A stretch of 64,000 nt of DNA from positions 1,922,001 through 1,986,000 of the forward strand of contig NZ_AP025282.1 of the NCBI RefSeq assembly GCF_024347215.1, read 5' to 3'. Source of the stretch: Aliamphritea ceti (GTDB lineage Bacteria > Pseudomonadota > Gammaproteobacteria > Pseudomonadales > Balneatricaceae). The position numbers and the translations under genes are program-made. This document shows positions 26,617-34,614 of this stretch, one piece after another. The notes under the pieces are model-generated. The model was not told where the DNA came from and made no database searches. It worked only from the letters and a program-made list of their open reading frames with translations. The stretch's first letter is position 1. Each line of letters starts with the position of its first letter.

Positions 26617-27486
26617 ATGGCTGTTATGGCGATTAAAGATTATTCCTGTTCTGAGCGTAAATTTATTGTTGATGGTCGAAGTTTTGCTGCTCGGCAGTGG
26701 GGGGCAGATGATGCACCGTTAATGTTAGCTTTGCATGGGTGGTTAGATAACAGTGCAAGTTTTAATGCGCTGGCGCCCTTATTAGACCAATATCGTATCG
26801 TTGCTATCGATTTTGCTGGTCATGGGTTATCAGATCCCCGTCCTGAAGGCATGCCTTATTATGTTTGGGATAATGTATCTGATGTGCTCGCTATTGCTGA
26901 ATTGCTAAATGTTGAGCGGTTTGGATTGTTAGGTCACTCAATGGGGGCGGGTGTTGCCGTTCTGCTAGCTGCATGTTACCCGCAAAAAGTAGAGAACTTG
27001 TTTCTGATTGAAGGTGTTGGGCCCGTCGTTACTGAGGCTGAGGCAGCACCAGATCAGTTATATAAAGCGTTACAAAAACGTCAGCGTATCCGTAACCGTG
27101 ATGTGAATACCTATGAGTCTTATGATGAAGCCGTAAACGCTCGCTGTGGAGGCCGCTGGCCAGTTTCCCGTCAGGCAGCAGGCTGGTTGGCTGATCGGGG
27201 TGTTAGTTCCAGGCTTTCAACAGAAGGAGCAAAGGAGTATTTCTGGCATCATGATCCCTGGCTGGTTTTGCCGTCACCAGTTCGGCTGACGGAAGAGCAG
27301 GTTGAGTATTTCTTACGTAAAATAACGAGTCCTGTTACTTTAGTGCTAGGTAGTGATGGGATTGAGCAACCTGTTTCCCGTATTGCCTGTTTTAATGAGT
27401 ATCAGGTGTTTCAGTTTGAGGGCGGTCATCACCTGCATCTGGAAGCTGATACAGCACAGTTAATTGCTGAATGTTTAGCAGAATGA
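26617..27486 (+). CDS. Alpha/beta hydrolase
   Basis: A 289-residue cytosolic hydrolase. The oxyanion motif is His-Gly-Trp at residues 40-42, the nucleophile Ser108 lies in Gly-His-Ser-Met-Gly, and the catalytic His is in Gly-Gly-His-His-Leu-His near the C-terminus. A cap domain lies between. The substrate cannot be told; the overall form resembles the serine hydrolase-like/MhpC-type group. Two in-frame ATGs, at 26617 and 26626, are possible and neither has a good ribosome site. It precedes a DUF4892 gene on the same strand. Confidence 0.85.
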   Translation: MAVMAIKDYSCSERKFIVDGRSFAARQWGADDAPLMLALHGWLDNSASFNALAPLLDQYRIVAIDFAGHGLSDPRPEGMPYYVWDNVSDVLAIAELLNVERFGLLGHSMGAGVAVLLAACYPQKVENLFLIEGVGPVVTEAEAAPDQLYKALQKRQRIRNRDVNTYESYDEAVNARCGGRWPVSRQAAGWLADRGVSSRLSTEGAKEYFWHHDPWLVLPSPVRLTEEQVEYFLRKITSPVTLVLGSDGIEQPVSRIACFNEYQVFQFEGGHHLHLEADTAQLIAECLAE

Positions 27487-27561
27487 AAGAATAGTCTTTT
27501 GTAAACCTGAAAATGATTCATACTGTAGTAGATGATAACAGCAGGAGGCGAGTATTCAGAT

Positions 27562-28488
27562 ATGGCCCGAATAAGTGAGTACCTTATAAAACCAGCATTG
27601 CTTGGGTTGATGATACTTGTAGGCGGTCAGGCATTTGCTGACAGTGATTTACGAGGCAGTAGTGATTACTCTGATTTAGAGCGTTATCCACTGTCCTGGA
27701 TTGTTGAGTATCAGTCAGATGTTTTACCTGATTATCTGTTAGCACTCGGCAAGATGAAGAAAAAGTCAGGTGTAATAGCGCCGGAGGCATCACAGCGATT
27801 ATCTGGTTTGTTACGACAGATTACATATCGTATACCGGAAGGGCATTCGGCTGACGAAGCGTTTAACTTTATGACAGCTCAGTTGAGTGTTCTGGGTGCT
27901 GATGAGTTGTTTCGATGTAAAAGCAGGCAGTGTGGTAACAGTCATCAGTGGGCCAATCAGGTGTTTGGTGTGTCACGTTTATATGGGGTTGACCGTACGC
28001 AAAGCTATGTAGCAGCGAAGCTGGGTGAAGACTACATTGCTTTGTATACAGTTAAACGTGGTAACAAGAGGGTGTATCTGCAGCTGGATGTTTTAAGTGA
28101 TGAGCCAGAAGTTAAAGCAGATACATTTTTAGAGGTGGGTCGTTCTGAAGAAATTTCGCAAGAGTGGAGTAACGCTTTTGCCGCTGAAGGTAGTTGGTTG
28201 CCATTAGACTTTTTAACGTCTCAACCTACAGATGAAGATGTAGATGTATTAATACGGCAGATACTCCCTGTTATTCAGGCAGGAGAGGAGTCTCTGGTTG
28301 TTCTGGGCTACAGCGCAGTAGCAGAAGGTGCCATGTTGCGTTCGTCGGTATATGCAGACCGGGTTGGTAAAATACTCATTGATAATGGTGTGTCAGCTGA
28401 TCGACTAGAGGTGATTGCTGTGGGCAGTGTTAATGCAGTTACTCCGCCGGTGCAGCAAGGAGCTGTATGGTTACAATTGATTAAATGA
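27562..28488 (+). CDS. DUF4892 family secreted protein
   Basis: A 308-residue exported protein. The signal peptide ends near Gly-Gly-Gln-Ala-Phe-Ala-Asp. The body follows Pseudomonas DUF4892 proteins as I remember them: Tyr-Arg-Ile-Pro-Glu-Gly-His-Ser-Ala near residue 90, a Cys-x4-Cys-Gly-x2-x2-Trp-Ala-Asn segment, Leu-Tyr-Gly-Val-Asp and Gly-Asn-Lys-Arg-Val-Tyr-Leu. The C-terminal ~110 residues have an OmpA-like turn with Val-Val-Leu-Gly-Tyr-Ser and Ala-Asp-Arg-Leu-Glu. The function is unknown. I prefer the ATG at 27562 because it starts the signal peptide; AGGAGG is 13 bases away, long for a ribosome site, and an in-frame ATG at 27532 is possible. Confidence 0.8.
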   Translation: MARISEYLIKPALLGLMILVGGQAFADSDLRGSSDYSDLERYPLSWIVEYQSDVLPDYLLALGKMKKKSGVIAPEASQRLSGLLRQITYRIPEGHSADEAFNFMTAQLSVLGADELFRCKSRQCGNSHQWANQVFGVSRLYGVDRTQSYVAAKLGEDYIALYTVKRGNKRVYLQLDVLSDEPEVKADTFLEVGRSEEISQEWSNAFAAEGSWLPLDFLTSQPTDEDVDVLIRQILPVIQAGEESLVVLGYSAVAEGAMLRSSVYADRVGKILIDNGVSADRLEVIAVGSVNAVTPPVQQGAVWLQLIK

Positions 28489-28504
28489 AAGCAGACAAAA
28501 CGAA

Positions 28505-28528
28505 AAAAGGCAGCCTTGGCTGCCTTTT
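28505..28528. terminator. Bidirectional terminator
   Basis: AAAAGGCAGCC and GGCTGCCTTTT pair around a two-base centre, between the convergent DUF4892 and folE genes. Confidence 0.9.
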
Positions 28529-28547
28529 CTTTTGTCTGACATCAGCT

Positions 28548-29087
28548 TTAGCGGATCAGAGATAGGAATTCGCCACGAGTTGCCTGGTTCGAACGGAACA
28601 GACCCAGCATCATAGACGTCTTCATGCTGCTGTTTTGTTTTTCAACCCCGCGCATCATCATGCACATGTGCTTGGCTTCGATAACGACAGCGACACCTTC
28701 AGCGCCAGTTGCTTCCATAATTGCGTCAGCAATTTGCTTAGTCATGTTTTCCTGGATCTGCAGGCGACGTGCAAACATATCAACAATACGTGCAACTTTT
28801 GACAGGCCAATAACCTTGCCATTAGGGATATATGCAACGTGACATTTGCCAATAAATGGCAGCATGTGGTGCTCGCACATCGAATAGAGTTCGATATCCT
28901 GTACGATAACCATTTCGCTGTTATCCGTAGGAAAGAGTGCGCCATTGATAACTTCATCAAGGTTTTGCTGGTAACCACGGGTTAAAAAGCGCATCGCTTT
29001 CGCGGCACGTTTAGGCGTATCAACAAGACCTTCACGGGTGATGTCTTCACCCAGGCTCTCGATGATGCTTGCAAATTCTTTTTCCAT
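28548..29087 (-). CDS. folE: GTP cyclohydrolase I
   Basis: A 180-residue zinc enzyme converting GTP to 7,8-dihydroneopterin triphosphate, the first step of folate and related pterin synthesis. Zinc and active-site motifs are Cys-Glu-His-His-Met-Leu-Pro-Phe and [13 protein letters not shown] and Arg-Leu-Gln-Ile are also present. The frame extends 17 codons upstream to 29138, but the ATG at 29087 gives the start seen in other FolE proteins and has AGGA upstream. It lies before the Smr gene on the same strand, as in Pseudomonas gene order from memory. Confidence 0.93.
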   Translation of the reverse strand: MEKEFASIIESLGEDITREGLVDTPKRAAKAMRFLTRGYQQNLDEVINGALFPTDNSEMVIVQDIELYSMCEHHMLPFIGKCHVAYIPNGKVIGLSKVARIVDMFARRLQIQENMTKQIADAIMEATGAEGVAVVIEAKHMCMMMRGVEKQNSSMKTSMMLGLFRSNQATRGEFLSLIR

Positions 29088-29278
29088 TACAGTCTGGATC
29101 CTGCTTGTCTGGCTAGGTTTACGAACCAAGTGGCCCATAAAAGATCTTAAAAGGCCGCTAAGGTACGTGATCTGAGGATTAAGGTAAAGTGAAATTCATG
29201 CTTTTGTCTGACGGGTGTCGCGCAGGCAGCAATAGAGGTCCGGCGACAGACACTTTATTAATAATCAGTTCTTAGTAA

Positions 29279-29842
29279 TCAGCGTTTATTTGCATTACGC
29301 AGTAATACATAAAGCGCCCCTGTACCGCCATCTTTTGGCTGAGCTGAGCTGAAGGCTGTTACTTGTTGCATCTGCTTAAGCCAATCATTGACATAGGACT
29401 TTACTAAAGGCTGCTGGCCCTCGCCACTGTACGCTTTACCGTGAACAACGATAACACAGCGAAAATGATTATTGCTGGCGTCGCGGATGAAGCGGCTGAG
29501 CTCATCCCGTGCTTCATCAAGGCTAAAACCGTGTAAATCAAGGCCTGCTTCCCAGGGGATGTGGCCTTGCTTGAGGCGTTTCATCATTTTCAGTTGAATG
29601 CCGGGGGTGGCAAATATTAGTTCTTCTTCGCTTTCAACAAGTTGAACAATTTCACTGGACAACCCATCCACCAGACTTTCTGAGTCCTGGGAAGCCATCC
29701 GGCGTTTATATTGTGCAGTGGCGTCGCTGGCGGCACGCAGTTTTTTAGGTGTAGGTTTCAGGTCGGCTTTGTCATGGCTGTGTCGGGATACTCCCTCCAT
29801 GGCACTGGCAAAATCGAAGTCGTCATTATCGTTGTCGGACAT
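29279..29842 (-). CDS. Smr-domain protein
   Basis: A 187-residue protein with a disordered, acidic N-terminus (Asp-Asn-Asp-Asn-Asp-Asp) and a C-terminal Smr domain: Leu-Asp-Leu-His-Gly at about residue 101, then Val-Val-His-Gly-Lys-Ala. Smr domains are nucleases or nucleic-acid binding modules; E. coli SmrB cuts mRNA at collided ribosomes and SmrA is less well understood. The gene is next to prmB, the position of smrB in E. coli, but the sequence could fit either type, so I give no symbol. It is divergent from prmB. Confidence 0.85.
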   Translation of the reverse strand: MSDNDNDDFDFASAMEGVSRHSHDKADLKPTPKKLRAASDATAQYKRRMASQDSESLVDGLSSEIVQLVESEEELIFATPGIQLKMMKRLKQGHIPWEAGLDLHGFSLDEARDELSRFIRDASNNHFRCVIVVHGKAYSGEGQQPLVKSYVNDWLKQMQQVTAFSSAQPKDGGTGALYVLLRNANKR

Positions 29843-30077
29843 AGCGTTCAGATGAGTTTTTCTTTAACATACGGGGCCGTTTCACGTGCTGTGCAACCGG
29901 ATTGCTGTATCGGCAAATATGCTGGTATGCAGTGCAGGTATATGGCGCTTATTATTAACAGAGGCCTGACAGATATGATTTTTTATTCTGTCAGGGCAAT
30001 ATGCAGCATAGCGTAAATCATTTTCTATGCGGCTATAAGCCTTGCTTCCTTATTTTATGCAGATTATCTACCCGCTT

Positions 30078-31001
30078 ATGTCGATCAATCAAGAACAACT
30101 GGTAACTGATTTAACCACCATCCGTGATTTTATCCGCTATAGCATGAGCCGGTTTTATGCCTGCGAATTGTTTTATGGTCATGGCACTGATAACGCCTGG
30201 GATGAAGCCGTACAGTTAGTGCTTGGGGCTGTTAATTTACCCTGGGATACTGATCCTCAGGTGTTAGATGCTAAATTAACCCGTGATGAAAAGCTGCGTG
30301 TACTGGATTTTTTGCAGCAACGGGCTGAGCAGCGCCGACCGTTGCCTTATATTATTGGCGAGGCATGGTATGCCGGATTACCATTCACGGTTGATGAACG
30401 GGTGCTGATACCACGTTCTCCTGTGCAGCAATTGATTGCAGAAGCGTTTAGCCCCTGGTTACCAGAGAAGCCTGTAGATCGTATTTTGGATTTATGTACC
30501 GGTAGTGGCTGTATCGGTATTGTCTGTGCTTATACTTTTGAAGAAGCTGAAGTGGATCTGGCAGATATCTCTGCAGATGCTCTTGAAGTGGCTGATAAAA
30601 ATATTCAGCGCCATGAGATGCAGGATCGGGTAACAGCAATTGAAAGTGATCTATTTAGCCAGCTGAAAGGTAAGCGTTACGATATAATTGTCTCTAATCC
30701 GCCATATGTAGATCAGGCTGATTTAAGCAGTATGCCGGCTGAGTATCAGCATGAGCCTGATCTGGCGCTTGGGTCCGGAGATGACGGGCTGGACATTACC
30801 CGTCGAATATTGGCTGAGGCTGCGGATTATCTTACTGAGGATGGTTTGCTGGTTGTTGAGGTGGGCAACAGTGAAGTGCATTTACAGCAGGCGTTTCCTC
30901 AGGTGCCTTTTACCTGGGTTGAACTAGCTGAAGGTGGTAATGGGGTCTTTTTGCTAACGGCAACGGACTTACAATACTACCGGGATGTTTTTACCAGCTA
31001 A
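30078..31001 (+). CDS. prmB: 50S ribosomal protein L3 glutamine methyltransferase
   Basis: A 307-residue SAM-dependent N5-glutamine methyltransferase that modifies ribosomal protein L3. The N-terminal helical domain has Tyr-Gly-His-Gly-Thr-Asp-Asn-Ala-Trp-Asp-Glu-Ala, a PrmB signature; the Rossmann domain has Leu-Asp-Leu-Cys-Thr-Gly-Ser-Gly and the catalytic Asn-Pro-Pro-Tyr. The frame is open from 30042, but the ATG at 30078 matches the family's N-terminus; no clear ribosome site precedes either. It is in the order prmB-aroC-MFS known from other gammaproteobacteria. Confidence 0.93.
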   Translation: MSINQEQLVTDLTTIRDFIRYSMSRFYACELFYGHGTDNAWDEAVQLVLGAVNLPWDTDPQVLDAKLTRDEKLRVLDFLQQRAEQRRPLPYIIGEAWYAGLPFTVDERVLIPRSPVQQLIAEAFSPWLPEKPVDRILDLCTGSGCIGIVCAYTFEEAEVDLADISADALEVADKNIQRHEMQDRVTAIESDLFSQLKGKRYDIIVSNPPYVDQADLSSMPAEYQHEPDLALGSGDDGLDITRRILAEAADYLTEDGLLVVEVGNSEVHLQQAFPQVPFTWVELAEGGNGVFLLTATDLQYYRDVFTS

Positions 31002-31119
31002 TATAAGAATATATTTAGATAGCAGGGGGCTGGTTGAGTAACAACGCCAGGTCTGATGTTAATTATAGTTTTGGTTTGCAGCATTTAGGCTTGCGAACGC
31101 TAGCATTCAGGAAGTCAGG

Positions 31120-32211
31120 ATGTCAGGAAATACATACGGTAAATTGTTTACAGTTACGACTTTTGGTGAAAGTCATGGTCCTGCACTGGGGTGTATCATC
31201 GATGGTTGTCCTCCGGGAATTGAGCTAAGCGAAGCTGATCTGCAGAAAGATCTTGATCGTCGTAAGCCAGGTACTTCACGCCATACGACCCAGCGTCGAG
31301 AAGCGGATGAAGTTAAAATCCTCTCCGGTGTGTTTGAAGGAAAGACCACAGGGACAGCGATCGGTTTACTGATTGAGAATACCGACCAGCGCTCTAAAGA
31401 CTACTCGAATATAGCCGAAACTTTCCGTCCGGCACATGCGGATTATGTATACAGCCATAAGTATGGATTCCGTGATTATCGCGGTGGCGGGCGTTCTTCT
31501 GCCCGTGAAACTGCAATGCGTGTTGCAGCAGGTGCTGTAGCAAAAAAATATCTCGAAACTAAAGGTATTGAGGTACGGGGGTATCTGTCACAGTTGGGAC
31601 CAATCAAGATTGATGCCTTTGACTGGGATCAGGTATCGCAGAACCCGTTTTTCTGTCCGGATGCTGGAAAAGTGTCTGAGATGGAAGACTATATGGATGC
31701 ATTACGTAAAGAGGGCAACTCCATAGGGGCTAAGATAAGTGTTGTTGCCAGTGGTGCGCCAGTTGGTTTGGGTGAGCCAATTTTTGATCGGTTAGATGCA
31801 GATTTGGCCCATGCACTGATGAGCATCAATGCTGTTAAGGGTGTTGAAATTGGTGATGGTTTTGCCTGTGTTGAACAGAAAGGTACAGAGCATCGTGATG
31901 AGATGACCCCTGAAGGTTTTTGTTCAAATCATGCGGGTGGCATTCTGGGTGGTATTTCTACCGGTCAGGATATTGTCGCACATATCGCGCTTAAGCCTAC
32001 TTCCAGTTTGCGTTTGCCGGGGCAGAGTATTAATGCTTCAGGAGAAAGTATCGAAGTTGTCACAAAGGGACGCCATGATCCTTGTGTTGGCATCCGTGCG
32101 ACACCTATTGCTGAAGCGATGATGGCGATAGTGCTGATGGATCAGTTCTTACGCAATCGTGGTCAGAATGCTGATGTAGCCTGCTCTACGCCGGTACTGC
32201 GCGACCAGTAA
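31120..32211 (+). CDS. aroC: Chorismate synthase
   Basis: A 363-residue enzyme converting 5-enolpyruvylshikimate 3-phosphate to chorismate, with reduced FMN. The start Ser-Gly-Asn-Thr-Tyr-Gly-Lys and Thr-Phe-Gly-Glu-Ser-His-Gly, then [13 protein letters not shown], are invariant family motifs. Full length. It follows prmB by about 118 bases and precedes a hairpin and an MFS gene. A poorly conserved frame at 31034 in the gap is not a gene. Confidence 0.97.
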   Translation: MSGNTYGKLFTVTTFGESHGPALGCIIDGCPPGIELSEADLQKDLDRRKPGTSRHTTQRREADEVKILSGVFEGKTTGTAIGLLIENTDQRSKDYSNIAETFRPAHADYVYSHKYGFRDYRGGGRSSARETAMRVAAGAVAKKYLETKGIEVRGYLSQLGPIKIDAFDWDQVSQNPFFCPDAGKVSEMEDYMDALRKEGNSIGAKISVVASGAPVGLGEPIFDRLDADLAHALMSINAVKGVEIGDGFACVEQKGTEHRDEMTPEGFCSNHAGGILGGISTGQDIVAHIALKPTSSLRLPGQSINASGESIEVVTKGRHDPCVGIRATPIAEAMMAIVLMDQFLRNRGQNADVACSTPVLRDQ

Positions 32212-32220
32212 GTGTGAGTG

Positions 32221-32243
32221 GCCGCAGCAGCAATTGCTGCGGC
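32221..32243 (+). terminator. Hairpin between aroC and the MFS gene
   Basis: GCCGCAGCA and TGCTGCGGC are a perfect 9-bp inverted repeat with a five-base loop, nine bases after the aroC stop. No T-run follows, so read-through into the MFS gene is likely in part. Confidence 0.45.
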
Positions 32244-32269
32244 TCAGCTATTTGAAAATTTGAGGTGTT

Positions 32270-33418
32270 ATGACACCAGCTACCTATACCCGCTTGTCGG
32301 GTTTTTATTTTTTTTACTTTTCTCTTCTTGGTGCTTTGGTTCCCTATTGGAGCCTGTATTTACAGTCGTTTGATTTAGATGCCAAATCAATAGGTATGCT
32401 GATGTCAATTCTGATGGCATCACGGATTATTGCGCCGAATATCTGGGGATGGCTAGCCGATAAAACCGGCAAGCGGTTGACTATCGTCAGAGCCGGTTCT
32501 CTGGCGACCTGTATTATATTCATTGCTATGTTCTGGCAGGACGATGTACTGGGTATTGCATTAGTGATGGCGGGGTTTAGTTTTTTCTGGAATGCGGTGC
32601 TGCCTCAGTTTGAGGTGCTTACGTTGGCGCATTTAGGTAGTCAGTCTGAGCTGTACAGCCGTATACGCTTATGGGGATCTATTGGGTTTGTCGTGGCTGT
32701 TGTTGCTATAGGTTGGTTGCTGGACTGGTTTTCAATCCGTTGGTTACCACATCTTATGCTCGGGTTGATGGTTCTTATCTGGTTGTCTTCATTATGCGTA
32801 AGTGATGCTAAAGCTGAGCAGGATAAAAGCTCAGATGGGTTTATGGTTCAGCTGTGGCGTCCTCAGGTGATTGCATTTTTTGTGATTTGTTTACTTATTC
32901 AGTTGAGTCACGGACCTTATTACACCTTCTACTCTGTATTAATGGATAGCCTTGGTTACAGTCGTGCCCAAATTGGATTGCTATGGGCGGTAGGTGTAGT
33001 TGCGGAAGTAATTATCTTTATATATATGCACCGGCTGATCAGTCGTTATGGATTGCGGACGATTATGATCGTCAGTTTGCTGTTGTGCGTATTGCGCTGG
33101 TTACTTATTGGATTTCTGCCTGAACATTTGCCAACTATGTTATTTGCACAATGTTTACATGCAGTAAGCTTTGGTGCTTTGCACGCAGTAGGTATTGCAT
33201 TAGTACATCAGTATTTTACGCCCGCAAGCCATGGCCAGGGGCAGGCGCTTTTCAGTAGTCTGGGCTTTGGTGTTGGTGGTGCGCTGGGTGCTTTTGTGAG
33301 TGGTTTGCTGTGGGACAGTGTGGGGGCTGGGGTTACTTTTGCATTGGCTGCAGGAGCGGTTGCGCTTGCAGTGATTCTGGCCTGGATCTGGATACGTCCG
33401 ACAGTTAAAAATGCCTGA
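32270..33418 (+). CDS. MFS transporter, HcaT/PPP-like family
   Basis: A 382-residue permease with 12 predicted helices. The N-terminal half has Phe-Tyr-Phe-Phe-Tyr-Phe-Ser-Leu-Leu-Gly-Ala and Trp-Gly-Trp-Leu-Ala-Asp-Lys-Thr-Gly-Lys-Arg, the loop 2-3 motif of the MFS_1_like subfamily that includes the E. coli HcaT-type permease. The substrate is unknown. A GAGG precedes the ATG. It follows aroC, as in the Pseudomonas prmB-aroC-MFS order from memory. Confidence 0.85.
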   Translation: MTPATYTRLSGFYFFYFSLLGALVPYWSLYLQSFDLDAKSIGMLMSILMASRIIAPNIWGWLADKTGKRLTIVRAGSLATCIIFIAMFWQDDVLGIALVMAGFSFFWNAVLPQFEVLTLAHLGSQSELYSRIRLWGSIGFVVAVVAIGWLLDWFSIRWLPHLMLGLMVLIWLSSLCVSDAKAEQDKSSDGFMVQLWRPQVIAFFVICLLIQLSHGPYYTFYSVLMDSLGYSRAQIGLLWAVGVVAEVIIFIYMHRLISRYGLRTIMIVSLLLCVLRWLLIGFLPEHLPTMLFAQCLHAVSFGALHAVGIALVHQYFTPASHGQGQALFSSLGFGVGGALGAFVSGLLWDSVGAGVTFALAAGAVALAVILAWIWIRPTVKNA

Positions 33419-33524
33419 TCTCACCGTCTCTGAATGAGTTTTTGTTCAGATGCACAATAATAATGGACATGTATTCTCAGGGTTGTTAGTTTGAGAGTGA
33501 AGGATAATATGTTGGGGAGAGGCG

Positions 33525-33779
33525 ATGAATTTCAAAATTGATGTAGAGATGACGCCGGATGAGCTGCGGAAGGTGCTGGGTTTGCCTGATGTTGCTGCCT
33601 TTCAGCAACAGATGATGGATAAAATTCAGGAGAATATGGCTGCCGGTGCGGAAGGCTATGATCCACTGACATTGTTCAAGCCTTATATGACGAATAGTCT
33701 GGGATCTATGGATGCACTGCAAAAAATGATGCTCAATATGATGTCTGGCTACACTAATAATACGAATAAAACTGATTAA
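33525..33779 (+). CDS. DUF6489 family small protein
   Basis: An 84-residue soluble protein with the DUF6489 opening (Asn-Phe-Lys-Ile-Asp-Val-Glu-Met-Thr-Pro-Asp-Glu-Leu-Arg, then Leu-Gly-Leu-Pro-Asp-Val) and a Met-rich, amphipathic C-terminal half. Position immediately upstream of phaR on the same strand suggests a link to PHA granules, but the function is unknown. GAGAGGCG lies before the ATG. Confidence 0.75.
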   Translation: MNFKIDVEMTPDELRKVLGLPDVAAFQQQMMDKIQENMAAGAEGYDPLTLFKPYMTNSLGSMDALQKMMLNMMSGYTNNTNKTD

Positions 33780-33819
33780 CAGCTGTGTGTGAGTGACCCG
33801 TGTCGAAGAAGCAGCTGTT
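33778..33819 (+). repeat. Inverted repeat before phaR
   Basis: AACAGCTG and CAGCTGTT, 26 bases apart, span the gap between the DUF6489 stop and the phaR ribosome site. It might be an operator or an mRNA hairpin. Confidence 0.45.
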
Positions 33820-33834
33820 TAAGAGAGAACTGTT

Positions 33835-34308
33835 TTGCGAATTCTAAGAAAGTACACTAACCGTCGTTTGTATGATACTTCGCGTAGTTGTTATATCACC
33901 CTCGAAGATGTGAAGCAGCTGGTATTGAATCAGGAGCCTTTTCAGGTGCAGGATTCTAAAACCGGTAATGACCTCACTCGGAATATTCTGCTACAGATCA
34001 TCAGTGAGCAGGAAGCGATGGGGCATGGTACTTTGCTGACAAATCAGGTGCTTCAGCAGCTGATTCGTTTTTATGGCGATAGCATGCAAGGCATGATGAG
34101 CCAGTATCTGGAACAAAGCATCAGTAGCTTTATTGAGCACCAGGAACGTATTCGTGAACAGATGAATAATATGATGGGTGCAGCAAACCCTTTGAATATG
34201 ATGAATCGGTTTGCCGATCAAAATATGGCAATGTGGAATATGTTCACTCCACCGGATGAGAAGCCAGCTAATCCTGACGATGATAAAGACGGGCAGGATA
34301 AGACATAA
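33835..34308 (+). CDS. phaR: Polyhydroxyalkanoate synthesis repressor PhaR
   Basis: A 157-residue DNA- and granule-binding regulator. The N-terminal PHB_acc_N domain begins Ile-Leu-Arg-Lys-Tyr-Thr-Asn-Arg-Arg-Leu-Tyr-Asp-Thr and is nearly invariant in the family. The second accumulation domain has Leu-Thr-Arg-Asn-Ile-Leu-Leu-Gln-Ile-Ile, and the C-terminus is Met-rich then acidic. PhaR represses phasin (and often its own) genes until it is titrated by PHA granules. The start is TTG with AAGAGAG upstream. phaC lies about 30 kb away, with no phasin gene in the window. Confidence 0.92.
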   Translation: MRILRKYTNRRLYDTSRSCYITLEDVKQLVLNQEPFQVQDSKTGNDLTRNILLQIISEQEAMGHGTLLTNQVLQQLIRFYGDSMQGMMSQYLEQSISSFIEHQERIREQMNNMMGAANPLNMMNRFADQNMAMWNMFTPPDEKPANPDDDKDGQDKT

Positions 34309-34338
34309 AAAAACGGCGCTTATAAGCGCCGTTTTTTA
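34307..34338. terminator. Rho-independent terminator after phaR
   Basis: AAACGGCGC and GCGCCGTTT pair around a palindromic centre TTATAA, with A6 and T6 runs on the two sides, so it can end phaR and the convergent 85-residue gene. Confidence 0.92.
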
Positions 34339-34342
34339 TGTC

Positions 34343-34600
34343 TCAGTCGGAACTGTTTTGTTGATTATACGTTTCAGCCAGCTTTGTGAGTCTTGTCGGA
34401 TATTCTTTGCGTTTGATTTTACTTAGCCGCATCTGATCAAGCTCTTGTTGCAGAAAGTTGTGCTTGGCTGTATCGCCTTCCGCCAGGCCTCTTGCCAGAT
34501 CGTTGTCCATCCAGCGACAGATTTTTTTATACAGCACGTATTTAAATGCTATAGCAGCAACGGTGGCTACGACAATGATTGCAATGTTGGTACTGTCCAT
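34343..34600 (-). CDS. Small single-pass membrane protein
   Basis: An 85-residue protein with one membrane helix (about residues 6-26) followed by Tyr-Lys-Lys-Ile-Cys and a helical, charged remainder with Lys-Ile-Lys-Arg-Lys-Glu-Tyr. I do not recognise a family. It lies 14 bases after mltD on the same strand, so it is probably co-transcribed with it, and ends at the bidirectional terminator after phaR. Confidence 0.65.
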   Translation of the reverse strand: MDSTNIAIIVVATVAAIAFKYVLYKKICRWMDNDLARGLAEGDTAKHNFLQQELDQMRLSKIKRKEYPTRLTKLAETYNQQNSSD

Positions 34601-34614
34601 AGTGTTGTCCTGAG

